Assembly: GCA_035649895.1 (NCBI GenBank)
Contig: DASRIS010000113.1
Location: forward strand, 1 to 46,110
Length of the DNA: 46,110 bases
Reading direction: 5' to 3'
From: DASSUC01 sp035649895
Lineage (GTDB): Bacteria; Actinomycetota; Actinomycetes; Mycobacteriales; Micromonosporaceae
In this document: in pieces, positions 8,394-15,952 of the stretch
Layout of the letters: every line of letters begins with the position of its first letter
Position numbering within the stretch: the first letter of the stretch is position 1
Notes under the pieces: model-generated
Databases searched by the model: none
The model's input: the letters and a program-made list of their open reading frames with translations, nothing else
Told to the model about the DNA's origin: nothing
Made by a program: the position numbers and the translations under genes

Positions 8394-8855
8394 TCACCCC
8401 TCGATCGGCTCGGGACGGGTGGGCCGGGCCCGCAGGGCCGCGACGTAGTCGTCCGGGGCCCCGGCCTTCTCCGCCGCGTTGGCGATCTCGGACAGGTACC
8501 ACCCGCTGGGCAGGCCGCCCTCGTACCCGTTGAAGACGTAGACCCACGCGGTCACGTCCCCGTCCAGGGTGGCCACCCGCACGTGCAGCGTCTGGTACGC
8601 CCCGGCGGCCACGCCCTCGATCTCGTCCAGCTGGGCGGCGTCCCACTGGTGCACGTCGTAGAGCGCGACGAAGACCCGGTCTCCCGGCGACTCGACGACG
8701 GTGGTGACCGCGCCGTCCCAACCGAGGTCGCCGTCACCGGCGAAGGTCAGCCGCCAGCCTTCCAGCCAGCCGGTGCCGATCATCGGAGAATGCGGACAGT
8801 AGGCCCGCATCCGGGCCGGATCGAGGTTCGAGCCATACGCTGCGTAGAGACGCAC
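8394..8855 (-). CDS. Gamma-glutamylcyclotransferase-like (AIG2/GGCT fold) protein
   Basis: A 153-residue protein with the GGCT signature. The N-terminal YAAYGSNL (residues 4-11) forms the substrate loop, and LDEIEGV places the probable catalytic acid at Glu80. GWYLSEIANAAE and a C-terminal YVAALRARP complete a single-domain enzyme of normal length. Such enzymes cyclise gamma-glutamyl amines or peptides to 5-oxoproline, but bacterial members are often uncharacterised. The GTG start is preceded at leaderless distance by TATCGT. It is divergent from the lpdA-like gene, with 81 bases between starts. Confidence 0.82.
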   Translation of the reverse strand: MRLYAAYGSNLDPARMRAYCPHSPMIGTGWLEGWRLTFAGDGDLGWDGAVTTVVESPGDRVFVALYDVHQWDAAQLDEIEGVAAGAYQTLHVRVATLDGDVTAWVYVFNGYEGGLPSGWYLSEIANAAEKAGAPDDYVAALRARPTRPEPIEG

Positions 8856-8936
8856 GGCGATGACGATAGCCCGGAGCCGGCACCGGAGAGAATACGACGG
8901 AGCGTGTCGAGTTGCGGGGGTAGGGAGAATGTCGCG

Positions 8937-10346
8937 ATGAGCCGCATTGTGATCATCGGTGGGGGCCCCGCCGGGTACGAGGCGGCGCTCGTGGCCGCCC
9001 AGCTCCAGGCGGACGTGACGGTGGTGGAGGCCGAGGGCGCCGGCGGCGCCTGTGTGCTGCACGACTGCGTCCCGTCCAAGACCTTCATCGCCAGCTCGGA
9101 CGTTGTCACCGGCTACCGGGACACCGACGAGTTCGGGGTCCACTCCGGCGGCCTCGCCGCCGTACGGGTGGACGCGGCGGCCGTGCACACCCGGGTGAAG
9201 CGGCTCGCCCAGGCGCAGTCCGGGGACATCCATAACAAGCTGGTAAAGGCCGGGGTCAACCTGGTACGCGGAACCGCGCGCCTCGGTGAGGATACGCTCG
9301 GTCACACCCACCGAGTGATGGTGACCCCCACAGATGGTGACGGTCCGTACCCGGTCGACGCGTCGACCGTCCTGGTCGCCACCGGCGCGACTCCCCGGGT
9401 CCTGCCTACCGCGGTCCCGGACGGCGAGCGGATCCTGACCTGGCGCCAGGTCTACGACCTGCCGGCCCTGCCGGAGCACCTGGTCGTCGTCGGCTCCGGG
9501 GTGACCGGTGCCGAGTTCGCCTCGGCGTACCTGGCCATGGGCGTACCGGTGACCCTGGTCTCCAGCCGGGACCGGGTGATGCCGCACGAGGACGCGGACG
9601 CCGCCATGGCGATCGAGAGCGTCTTCCAGGCCCGGGGGATGACCATCCTCAGCAACTCGCGCGCCGCCGCCGTGCGCCGCACCCCGGACGGCTCCGGCGT
9701 CGTGGTGGAGCTGACCGACGGCCGCTGCGTCGAGGGCAGCCACGCGCTGATGGCGGTCGGCTCGGTGCCGAACACGGCCGGGCTGGGCCTGGCCGAGTAC
9801 GGCGTGACCCTCGGTGCCGACGGCTACCTGCCGGTGGACCGGGTGAGCCGGACCAACGTGCCCGGCATCTACGGCGCCGGCGACTGCACCGGCGTGATGC
9901 TGCTGGCCAGTGTCGCCGCGATGCAGGGCCGGATCGCGATGTGGCACTCGCTCGGCGAGGCGGTCGCGCCGCTGAAGCTGAGTACGGTGGCCGCCAACGT
10001 GTTCACCGACCCGGAGCTGGCCAACGTCGGCGTGTCGCAGTCCGATGTGGACCGCGGCAAGGTCCCGGCCCGGCAGGTGGTGCTGCCGCTGGCCGGCAAC
10101 GCCCGGGCCAAGATGGCCGGGCTGCGCGACGGCTTCGTCAAGCTCTACTGCCGCCCGGCGAGCGGGCTGGTCATCGGCGGCGTGGTGGTGGCACCGAAGG
10201 CGAGCGAGCTGATCCTGCCGATCAGCATCGCCATCGAGAACCACCTCACCGTGGACCAGCTGGCCCACACCATCACCATCTACCCGTCGCTGTCCGGGTC
10301 GCTGACCGAGGCCGCCCGCCAGCTGATGCTGCACGCCCAGGACTGA
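8937..10346 (+). CDS. lpdA: NAD(P)H-quinone dehydrogenase, LpdA type (flavoprotein disulfide reductase family)
   Basis: A 469-residue FAD enzyme. GGGPAGYEAA (residues 8-17) binds FAD, VVGSGVTGAEFASAY near residues 182-196 binds NAD(P), and the GIYGAGDCTG motif near residue 310 closes the FAD site. The C-terminal dimer domain has TIYPSLSGSLTEAARQLM instead of the His-Pro/Glu active-site pair of lipoamide dehydrogenase. This is the mark of the actinobacterial LpdA quinone reductases. Unusually, the motif GGACVLHDCVPSK keeps both redox cysteines, Cys39 and Cys44; family members I recall have Ala or Ser in the first position. The ATG follows AGGGAGA. It ends 7 bases before the convergent GNAT gene. 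Confidence 0.85.
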   Translation: MSRIVIIGGGPAGYEAALVAAQLQADVTVVEAEGAGGACVLHDCVPSKTFIASSDVVTGYRDTDEFGVHSGGLAAVRVDAAAVHTRVKRLAQAQSGDIHNKLVKAGVNLVRGTARLGEDTLGHTHRVMVTPTDGDGPYPVDASTVLVATGATPRVLPTAVPDGERILTWRQVYDLPALPEHLVVVGSGVTGAEFASAYLAMGVPVTLVSSRDRVMPHEDADAAMAIESVFQARGMTILSNSRAAAVRRTPDGSGVVVELTDGRCVEGSHALMAVGSVPNTAGLGLAEYGVTLGADGYLPVDRVSRTNVPGIYGAGDCTGVMLLASVAAMQGRIAMWHSLGEAVAPLKLSTVAANVFTDPELANVGVSQSDVDRGKVPARQVVLPLAGNARAKMAGLRDGFVKLYCRPASGLVIGGVVVAPKASELILPISIAIENHLTVDQLAHTITIYPSLSGSLTEAARQLMLHAQD

Positions 10347-10353
10347 GGCGGTA

Positions 10354-11070
10354 CTAGCTACAAGGCTTTGAGCAGGGCAATGTCGACGGGTCGTCCAAGA
10401 CCAACAGAGGTACGCCCGCAGGACGCGCCAAGGCGTGGAACAACGCGGCGCAGGCGCTGTCCTCGCTTACCTTCCCCTCAGTCTGGCTAAGGTAGTCGAC
10501 GAGGAACCGCCGGATCGGCTCGCCGGCAACGGTGTCGGGAGCCGATCCTCGGCACTCATCGGAGAGCGCGAGCACGCTGAGTATCAAACCGTACACGCGG
10601 CTGGACTCTGGCCTGAGCGCTGGCTGGAAGTAGGGGAGGTCCAGACCCCGGGCACCGTGACGGCCATAGAAACGCAACCGCGCGGCTGGGTCCCCGTGGG
10701 CCGGGCTGGCCGTGTGCGCAGCCGGGTGCTCGAGCTCCGCTAGGACCGCGCAGGGCTGCCAGCGCTGCTGCCATAACCGCATCGCCTGCGACAGCAGCGT
10801 GCCGCCCAGGCCACGGGAGCGCGCATCCTGTCGTACGGCCAGGTACGCGAGCAGCGCCACACCCGTGGGCGGCGACCACTTCCCGACGGCGCCGGCCATG
10901 GGGGCGCCATCCTCGCCGACGACGGCGATGACGCTGATGCCCGCCTCCGCAACACCGGTGCGGAAGCTGTCGAGCGTCACCCGTTCTTCCGCTGGGAACG
11001 CAGGAGCCAGCACATCGGTGTAGACGGCGTCAAGCAGCAGCCCCGGCTGGCCAACCTCGATGACCGGCAT
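10354..11070 (-). CDS. GNAT-family N-acetyltransferase
   Basis: A 238-residue protein with a GNAT core in its first 150 residues: ISVIAVVGEDGAPMAGAVG, LAYLAVRQDARSRGLGGTLL (the acetyl-CoA loop R-x-R-G-L-G, residues 84-89), an acceptor-side AVLAELEHP strand, and RLRFYGRHGAR near residue 140. A C-terminal extension of about 80 residues (SDECRGSAPDTVAGEPIRRFLVDYLSQTEG) is outside the core and may define the substrate. The ATG is preceded by GGGAGAG. The substrate is unknown. Base composition is slightly less GC-biased than neighbours. Confidence 0.8.
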   Translation of the reverse strand: MPVIEVGQPGLLLDAVYTDVLAPAFPAEERVTLDSFRTGVAEAGISVIAVVGEDGAPMAGAVGKWSPPTGVALLAYLAVRQDARSRGLGGTLLSQAMRLWQQRWQPCAVLAELEHPAAHTASPAHGDPAARLRFYGRHGARGLDLPYFQPALRPESSRVYGLILSVLALSDECRGSAPDTVAGEPIRRFLVDYLSQTEGKVSEDSACAALFHALARPAGVPLLVLDDPSTLPCSKPCS

Positions 11071-11247
11071 GAGCTCTCCCGTCTAGCGATGACTGCGAGA
11101 GCGGTGTCGAGCCTCGCACGTTGGGCGCCGCACGCCGCTCATCCGGCGACGGGGTGCCCCGACGCCCTTTCCGGCACAGGAGCACATGCACATGCCGTCA
11201 AGGCTAACGCCGCGGCAAACCGTTGGCGGGCGCCGCCGACCGGCTGC

Positions 11248-11253
11248 TAGCGT
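11248..11253 (+). promoter_or_regulatory. -10 box of the Thr-leader/ThrRS transcript
   Basis: TAGCGT with a possible TTGGCG -35 at 11223-11228 (19-bp spacer). The leader-peptide ATG at 11260 is 6 nt downstream, so the transcript should start at or next to the ATG. Confidence 0.55.
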
Positions 11254-11259
11254 CAACGC

Positions 11260-11310
11260 ATGATCAGCGCCAGCAGCACGACGACGCCGGGCACACCCCG
11301 GCGGCGCTGA
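11260..11310 (+). CDS. Threonine-rich leader peptide of the ThrRS-like gene
   Basis: A 16-codon frame, ATG to TGA, reading MISASSTTTPGTPRRR. Four of its sixteen residues are threonine, with three consecutive ACG codons (11278-11286) and the rare ACA codon at 11293-11295. It begins 6 nt after a -10 box, lies 95 bases before a threonyl-tRNA synthetase-like gene, and its Thr and Pro codons overlap the first hairpin of the leader (stem 11285-11291/11297-11303). This is the layout of a ribosome-mediated attenuator in which scarce charged tRNA-Thr stalls the ribosome. The coding assignment rests on position and composition only; no comparative data are available here. Confidence 0.6.
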   Translation: MISASSTTTPGTPRRR

Positions 11311-11405
11311 CGTTCACCGTCAAACCCGGCCCGGGGCGCGCGCTCCGGGCCTTCGTCATGCTCCGGTCGCGTCGCTCCGGGGCGTACCCCTCAAAGGAGA
11401 GCGAC
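11285..11405 (+). promoter_or_regulatory. Structured leader/attenuator with RBS-covering hairpin
   Basis: Three hairpins in order. (1) CGCCGGG/CCCGGCG at 11285-11303, inside the leader peptide codons. (2) GGCCCGG/CCGGGCC at 11328-11351. (3) GTCGCTC (11371-11377) with GAGCGAC (11399-11405), enclosing GGGG-CGTA-CCCC (11379-11390). The third encloses the ribosome binding site AAAGGAG (11393-11399) and ends at the base before the ATG at 11406. CCCCGG of hairpin 1 (11296-11301) can instead pair with CCGGGG at 11331-11336 or at 11377-11382 of hairpin 3. Mutually exclusive structures are therefore available. This suggests control of ThrRS-like translation, or of transcription read-through, by the state of hairpin 1. 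Confidence 0.55.
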
Positions 11406-12623
11406 ATGAGCGACCACCGCAAGCTCGGCCGGGAGCTGGAGCTGTTCTGTTCCGACCCGCTGGTCGGTGCCGGCCTGCCGATCTGGCTGCCGGCCGGCGC
11501 CGCGGCCCGCCACGCGGTCGAGGACTACCTCTACGAGCTGGAGCGCCAGGCCGGCTACCAGCACGTCTACTCGCCCCCGCTGGGCAAGCGGGAGCTGTAC
11601 CAGCGCTCCGGGCACCTGGCCCACTTCGAGGCCGACATGTTCCCGCCGATGGCGGTCTCGGACGACGACGAGCTCGTGCTGCGGCCGGGGCTGTGCCCGC
11701 ACCACGCGCTGGTGTTCCGCGCGCGCCAGCGGTCGTGGCGGGACCTGCCGCTGCGCGTGGCGGAGCTGGGCGGGATGTACCGGGCCGAGCGCTCCGGGGT
11801 GCTCGGCGGGCTGTCCCGGGTACGCGCGATCTGGCTCAACGACGCGCACAACTTCTGCCCGCTGGAGCAGGCGGGCGACGAGGTCGCCGCGGTGCTGGCG
11901 CTGATGCGCCAGGCGCACGCGGCGCTGGGCGTGGCGCCGGCGGGGTTCCGGCTGTCGCTGCGCGGGGCGGGCGACAAGTACGCGACCGACCCGGCGATGT
12001 GGGACCGGGCCGAGGCGATGCTGCGCGACGCGCTGCGGGGGCTCGGGCTGGACTACTCGGAGGCCGCCGACGAGGCCGCGTTCTACGGGCCAAAGATCGA
12101 CGTGCAGGTGGTGGACCCGGTCGGGCGGGAGTCGACCCTCGCCACCATCCAGCTCGACCTGCTCCAGCCGGCGCGGTTCGAGCTGTCCTATGTGGACAAG
12201 GGCGGGGAGCGGCGGCGGCCGGCGATGGTGCACCGCAGCCTGGTCGGCAGCATGGAGCGGCTGTTCGCGTACCTCATTGAGGTGCATGAGGGCGCGTTCC
12301 CGGTCTGGTACGCCCCGGTCCAGGTCGCCGTGCTCCCGGTCGACTCCGGCCAGGCGGCTCAGGCCGCGGCGTTCGCCCGCCGGTGTGTCGAGGCTGGGCT
12401 GCGGGCCGAGGTCGCCGCCGAGGGCTCGCTGGGTGCCCGGGTACGCCACGCGGTGAGCCGGAAGGTGCCGTACGCGGCCGTCATCGGGGCGGCTGAGGCG
12501 GCCCGGGACCAGGTGGCGCTGCGGCTGCGTGACGGGCGCCGGCTGGAGCCGGTGCCGGCCGCGGAGGCGGCGGCCCTGGTAGCCGGGGTGTCCGCAGCCC
12601 GGTCACCGAAGCTGCTGCCGTAG
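11406..12623 (+). CDS. Threonyl-tRNA synthetase paralogue lacking TGS and editing domains
   Basis: A 405-residue class II aminoacyl-tRNA synthetase that corresponds only to the catalytic and anticodon-binding domains of ThrRS; full bacterial ThrRS is about 640-690 residues. The zinc ligands are kept: Cys97 (LCPHH), His148 (NDAHNFC) and His276 (MVHRS), with spacings matching E. coli Cys334/His385/His511. Motif 2 is YRAERSG; FYGPKID and TIQLDL are present, and motif 3 is SLVGSMERL. The anticodon domain runs from about 300 (VQVAVLPV) to KVPYAAVIG. The usual Gln-Asp before the Asp-Ala-His is replaced by Leu-Asn, and MNCP is replaced by GLCP, so the amino-acid pocket is altered. The start is the ATG after AAAGGAG, within a regulated leader. 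Possible roles: backup or inhibitor-resistant ThrRS, or threonylation of another acceptor. The lack of an editing domain would make it dependent on trans-editing. Confidence 0.88.
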   Translation: MSDHRKLGRELELFCSDPLVGAGLPIWLPAGAAARHAVEDYLYELERQAGYQHVYSPPLGKRELYQRSGHLAHFEADMFPPMAVSDDDELVLRPGLCPHHALVFRARQRSWRDLPLRVAELGGMYRAERSGVLGGLSRVRAIWLNDAHNFCPLEQAGDEVAAVLALMRQAHAALGVAPAGFRLSLRGAGDKYATDPAMWDRAEAMLRDALRGLGLDYSEAADEAAFYGPKIDVQVVDPVGRESTLATIQLDLLQPARFELSYVDKGGERRRPAMVHRSLVGSMERLFAYLIEVHEGAFPVWYAPVQVAVLPVDSGQAAQAAAFARRCVEAGLRAEVAAEGSLGARVRHAVSRKVPYAAVIGAAEAARDQVALRLRDGRRLEPVPAAEAAALVAGVSAARSPKLLP

Positions 12624-12690
12624 CCGCCACGCCCGCCCGGTGCCGCAGCGCCACGCCCGGCTGGTGCCGTAGCCGCCACGCCCGGCCGAA
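12618..12690. repeat. Three tandem ~25-bp repeats at the ThrRS 3' end
   Basis: Three imperfect copies of a unit with the core GCCACGCCCG, beginning at 12618, 12643 and 12667. The first copy contains the TAG stop of the ThrRS-like gene. It lies between convergent genes, and could be slippage expansion or a structured 3' end. Confidence 0.5.
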
Positions 12691-12695
12691 CGCGG

Positions 12696-14459
12696 CTACT
12701 TCAGCTGGCAGATCGTGGCCCCGGCGGAGACCACATCGCCGACCGCCGCGGTGAGATTGGTCACCACGCCGGCCTTGTGGGCGTTGAGCGGCTGCTCCAT
12801 CTTCATCGCCTCGAGCACGACGACCAGGTCGCCCTCTGCCACCTCGTCACCCTCTGCCACGGCGATCTTGACGATCGTGCCCTGCATCGGGGAGGTGAGC
12901 GCGTCACCCCCGGCTGCGGCGGTGTGCCGGCGGGAGCGGCCAGGGCGGGCACTGCGGTTGGGCGCGGCGCTGGAGCCGGCGGCGCCGCGCTCGCTCGTAC
13001 CCCCGCCGAAGCCGGCGGGGAGGCTGACCTCCAGCCGCTTGCCGCCCACCTCGACCACGACGGTCTCGCGCTGCGCCGCCTCGCCGACCTCGGCGGCGCC
13101 GGTGAAGGGCGGCACGCCGCCGGCCCACTCGGTCTCGATCCACCGGGTGTGCACCCGGAACGGCTCGTCCACAAAGGACGGGTCGCGCACGATGAGGCGG
13201 TGGAACGGCAGCGCGGTGGCCATGCCCTCGACGACCATCTCGTCCAGCGCGCGGCGGGCCCGCTCCAGGGCCTCGGTCCGGGTCTCCCCGGTGATGATCA
13301 CCTTGGCCAGCAGCGAGTCGAAGTTGCCACCGACGACGCTGCCCGCCTCGACGCCGGCGTCCACCCGTACGCCGGGCCCGGCCGGCAGCCGCAGCCGGGT
13401 GACCGTGCCGGGCGCGGGCAGGAAGCTGCGGCCCGGGTCCTCGCCGTTGATGCGGAACTCGATCGAGTGCCCGCGCGGCACCGGGTCGGCGTCGAGGCGC
13501 AGCTTCTCGCCGGCCGCGATCCGGAACTGCTCGCGGACCAGGTCGATGCCGGCGGTCTCCTCGGTCACCGGGTGCTCGACCTGGAGCCGGGTGTTGACCT
13601 CGAGGAAGCTGACCGTGCCGTCGGCGCCCACCAGGTACTCCACCGTGCCGGCCCCGTGGTAGCCGGCCTCCCGGCAGATCGCCTTGGCCGACTCGTGGAT
13701 CTGGGACCGCTGCTCCGGGGTGAGGAACGGCGCCGGTGCCTCCTCGACCAGCTTCTGGTGCCGCCGCTGGAGCGAGCAGTCGCGGGTGCCCATCACCACC
13801 ACGGCCCCGTGCTGGTCGGCGAGCACCTGCGCCTCCACGTGCCGGGGCCGGTCCAGGTAGCGCTCGACAAAGCACTCGCCCCGGCCGAACGCGGCGACCG
13901 CCTCCCGGGTGGCCGACTCGAACAGCGCCGGGATCTCAGCCATCGTGCGGGCGACCTTCAGGCCGCGCCCGCCGCCGCCGAAGGCGGCCTTGATCGCGAC
14001 GGGCAGGCCGTACCGCTCGGCGAACGCGATGATCTCGTCGGGGCCGGTGACCGGGTCCGGGGTGCCGGGCACCAGGGGCGCGCCGGCCCGCTGCGCGATG
14101 TGCCGGGCGGTGACCTTGTCGCCCAGGTCGCGGATCGCCTGCGGGGTGGGGCCGATCCAGGTCAGCCCGGCGTCGAGCACGGCCTCGGCGAAGGCGGCGT
14201 TCTCGGCGAGGAACCCGTAGCCGGGGTGGACCGCGTCCGCGCCGGCCTGGGTCGCGACCGCGACGAGCTTGTCGATGCGCAGGTACGTCTCGCCGGCGGT
14301 GTCGCCGCCGAGCGCGTACGCCTCGTCGGCGAGGGACGCGTGCGGCGCGTCGCGGTCGGAGTCGGCGTATACCGCGACGCTGGCCAGGCCCGCGTCACGG
14401 CAGGCGCGGATGACCCGGACCGCGATCTCGCCCCGGTTGGCGATGAGAACCTTGCGCAC
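12696..14459 (-). CDS. accA: Acyl-CoA carboxylase alpha subunit (biotin carboxylase plus BCCP)
   Basis: A 587-residue biotin-dependent carboxylase alpha chain. It carboxylates its own biotin with ATP and bicarbonate and passes the carboxyl group to a beta subunit. Visible in order: KVLIANRGEIAVRVIRA at the start, HPGYGFLAEN, the ATP-grasp glycine loop GGGGRGLKVA near residue 165, RDCSLQRRHQKLVEEAPAP, FLEVNTRLQVEHPVTE near residues 285-300, RINGEDP, then a linker and the BCCP domain with EAMKMEQ (biotinyl Lys553). The GTG start follows GGGGAGGAG. The beta subunit and biotin ligase are at 40.0-42.6 kb and the epsilon subunit at 19.5 kb, so the complex is encoded in three separated pieces. The partner beta subunit suggests propionyl-CoA use. 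Confidence 0.95.
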   Translation of the reverse strand: MRKVLIANRGEIAVRVIRACRDAGLASVAVYADSDRDAPHASLADEAYALGGDTAGETYLRIDKLVAVATQAGADAVHPGYGFLAENAAFAEAVLDAGLTWIGPTPQAIRDLGDKVTARHIAQRAGAPLVPGTPDPVTGPDEIIAFAERYGLPVAIKAAFGGGGRGLKVARTMAEIPALFESATREAVAAFGRGECFVERYLDRPRHVEAQVLADQHGAVVVMGTRDCSLQRRHQKLVEEAPAPFLTPEQRSQIHESAKAICREAGYHGAGTVEYLVGADGTVSFLEVNTRLQVEHPVTEETAGIDLVREQFRIAAGEKLRLDADPVPRGHSIEFRINGEDPGRSFLPAPGTVTRLRLPAGPGVRVDAGVEAGSVVGGNFDSLLAKVIITGETRTEALERARRALDEMVVEGMATALPFHRLIVRDPSFVDEPFRVHTRWIETEWAGGVPPFTGAAEVGEAAQRETVVVEVGGKRLEVSLPAGFGGGTSERGAAGSSAAPNRSARPGRSRRHTAAAGGDALTSPMQGTIVKIAVAEGDEVAEGDLVVVLEAMKMEQPLNAHKAGVVTNLTAAVGDVVSAGATICQLK

Positions 14460-14603
14460 GAGTGGACGCTCCTCCCCGCGAAGGTGGCCCCCCGGACGGC
14501 CGCTGGCGCGGTCGACCGGGGGCGCCCGGCTGAGCCTGCGACGTCCGTCTGAGTCTATCGGCGCAGTTGATCACCTGCGCGGCGACAGCGCGCCACGGGG
14601 AGG

Positions 14604-15263
14604 TCAGCGGCGGCGGGCCAGGGTCAGGCCGTCCGCGATCGGCAGCATCACCGACTCCATCCGCTCATCGGCGAGCACGTCGGCGTTGAAGCGCGCGATC
14701 ACCCGGGTGTCCTCGTCGTCCGGGGCCGGGTCGAGGACCCGGCCGTGCCGCAGCACGTTGTCGACGAGGATCAGCCCGCCCGGACGCATCCGGGGCACCA
14801 GCTCCGCCCAGTAGGTCGGGTAGCCGGTCTTGTCGGCGTCGATGAAGGCCAGGTCGATGTGGGGCTCGCCGGGCATCGCGCGCAGCGTCTCGGCGGCCGG
14901 CCCCAGGCGCAGCTCGATCCGGTCGGCGACGCCGGCCCGGGCCCAGTACTTCCGGGCCAACCCGGTGTACTCCGCGGAGATGTCGCAGCAGACCAGCCGC
15001 CCGCCCGGGGCCAGCCCGCGGGCGATCGCCAGCGCCGAGTAGCCGGTGAACGTGCCGACCTCGACAGCGTGGCGCGCCCCGATGATCCTGGCCAGCAGCT
15101 GGAGGAAGGCGGCCTGCTCCGGGGCGATCTGCATGCCGGCCTGGTCCGGGTGGATGGCGTGCGTCGCCTCGATCAGCTCCTGCGCGACCGGGTCCGGCGT
15201 GGCGCCATGGGCGACGAGGTACGCGTGCAGGTCGTCGGTGAGCGAGATCGTCCTGGTACTCAT
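14604..15263 (-). CDS. Class I SAM-dependent O-methyltransferase (family 3)
   Basis: A 219-residue methyltransferase of the caffeoyl-CoA/catechol O-methyltransferase type. Motif I is AVEVGTFTGYSALAIA near residue 70, motif II is GRLVCCDIS, and IDLAFIDADKTGYPTYW and GGLILVDNVLRHGRVLDP carry the metal-binding Asp residues. Length is normal for bacterial members. Its ATG overlaps the stop of maf (ATGA), so the two are translationally coupled in one operon; a TAGCGT hexamer 7 nt before the ATG could also give a leaderless internal transcript. The methyl acceptor, probably a catechol-like compound, is unknown. Confidence 0.9.
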   Translation of the reverse strand: MSTRTISLTDDLHAYLVAHGATPDPVAQELIEATHAIHPDQAGMQIAPEQAAFLQLLARIIGARHAVEVGTFTGYSALAIARGLAPGGRLVCCDISAEYTGLARKYWARAGVADRIELRLGPAAETLRAMPGEPHIDLAFIDADKTGYPTYWAELVPRMRPGGLILVDNVLRHGRVLDPAPDDEDTRVIARFNADVLADERMESVMLPIADGLTLARRR

Positions 15264-15892
15264 GCCGCAGACGCTAGCCGGTCGCGCCACAGCGCGGTCA
15301 CGCCCACGCCCAGCTGGTCCAGCAGGCGCCGCAGCAGCGGCAGCGAGATCCCGATCACAGTGCCCGGGTCGCCGTCGATGCGCTCCACGAACGGCCCGCC
15401 CAGCCCGTCGATGGTGAAGGCGCCAGCGACATGCAACGGCTCGCCGGTGGCGACGTACGCCTCGATCTCGGCGTCGGTAACGTCGGCGAAGTGCACCGTG
15501 GTGGAGGCCACCGCCTCAGCCGTCTCGCCGGTGTCGACAGCGACCAGGCTGTGGCCGGTGTGCAGGACGCCGGCCTGGCCCCGCATCCGCCGCCACCGCG
15601 CCGCCGCCTCGGCCGGGTCCGCCGGCTTGCCGAGGATCTCGCCGTCGAACGCGAGCACCGAGTCGCACCCGAGGACGAGCGTGCGCGCCGCCTCCTGGGT
15701 GTGGTGGCGCAGCCGCTCCGCGACCGCCCGGGCCTTGATCCGGGCCAGGGTCAGGCAGAGCGTCTCGGCGTGGTTCGAGTCCACAATAGACTCGTCCACG
15801 CCGGACACGATGACGTCCGGGTCGATGCCTGCGGCGCGCAGCGTACGCAGCCGGGCCGGGCTCGCCGACGCGAGCACGAGCTGGGTCCTCAC
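15260..15892 (-). CDS. maf: Maf-family nucleotide pyrophosphatase
   Basis: A 210-residue Maf protein, a house-cleaning enzyme that hydrolyses non-canonical nucleoside triphosphates such as dTTP/UTP-type or modified nucleotides. Motifs: LVLASASPARL at residues 5-15 (the S-x-S-P phosphate loop), GVDES, LGCDSVLAFDGEILGKPAD with the catalytic Asp, HTGHSLVAVDT, and IDGDPGTVIGISLPLL at the end. The GTG at 15892 is chosen because family proteins start just before this phosphate loop and TAGCGT lies 8 nt upstream; an ATG ten codons earlier is possible. The stop overlaps the methyltransferase start. It is divergent from the sigma-factor gene. Confidence 0.92.
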   Translation of the reverse strand: MRTQLVLASASPARLRTLRAAGIDPDVIVSGVDESIVDSNHAETLCLTLARIKARAVAERLRHHTQEAARTLVLGCDSVLAFDGEILGKPADPAEAAARWRRMRGQAGVLHTGHSLVAVDTGETAEAVASTTVHFADVTDAEIEAYVATGEPLHVAGAFTIDGLGGPFVERIDGDPGTVIGISLPLLRRLLDQLGVGVTALWRDRLASAA

Positions 15893-15952
15893 GCGAGGGA
15901 ACGCTACCCGGGCCGGATGCAACCGGGCACCCGGGCAGGGCGTGACTAGGAC

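Noticed and set aside
11285..11351. T-box riboswitch upstream of the ThrRS-like gene
   Set aside because: I could not find a T-box sequence or specifier-loop arrangement; the Thr-coding leader peptide explains the codons better.
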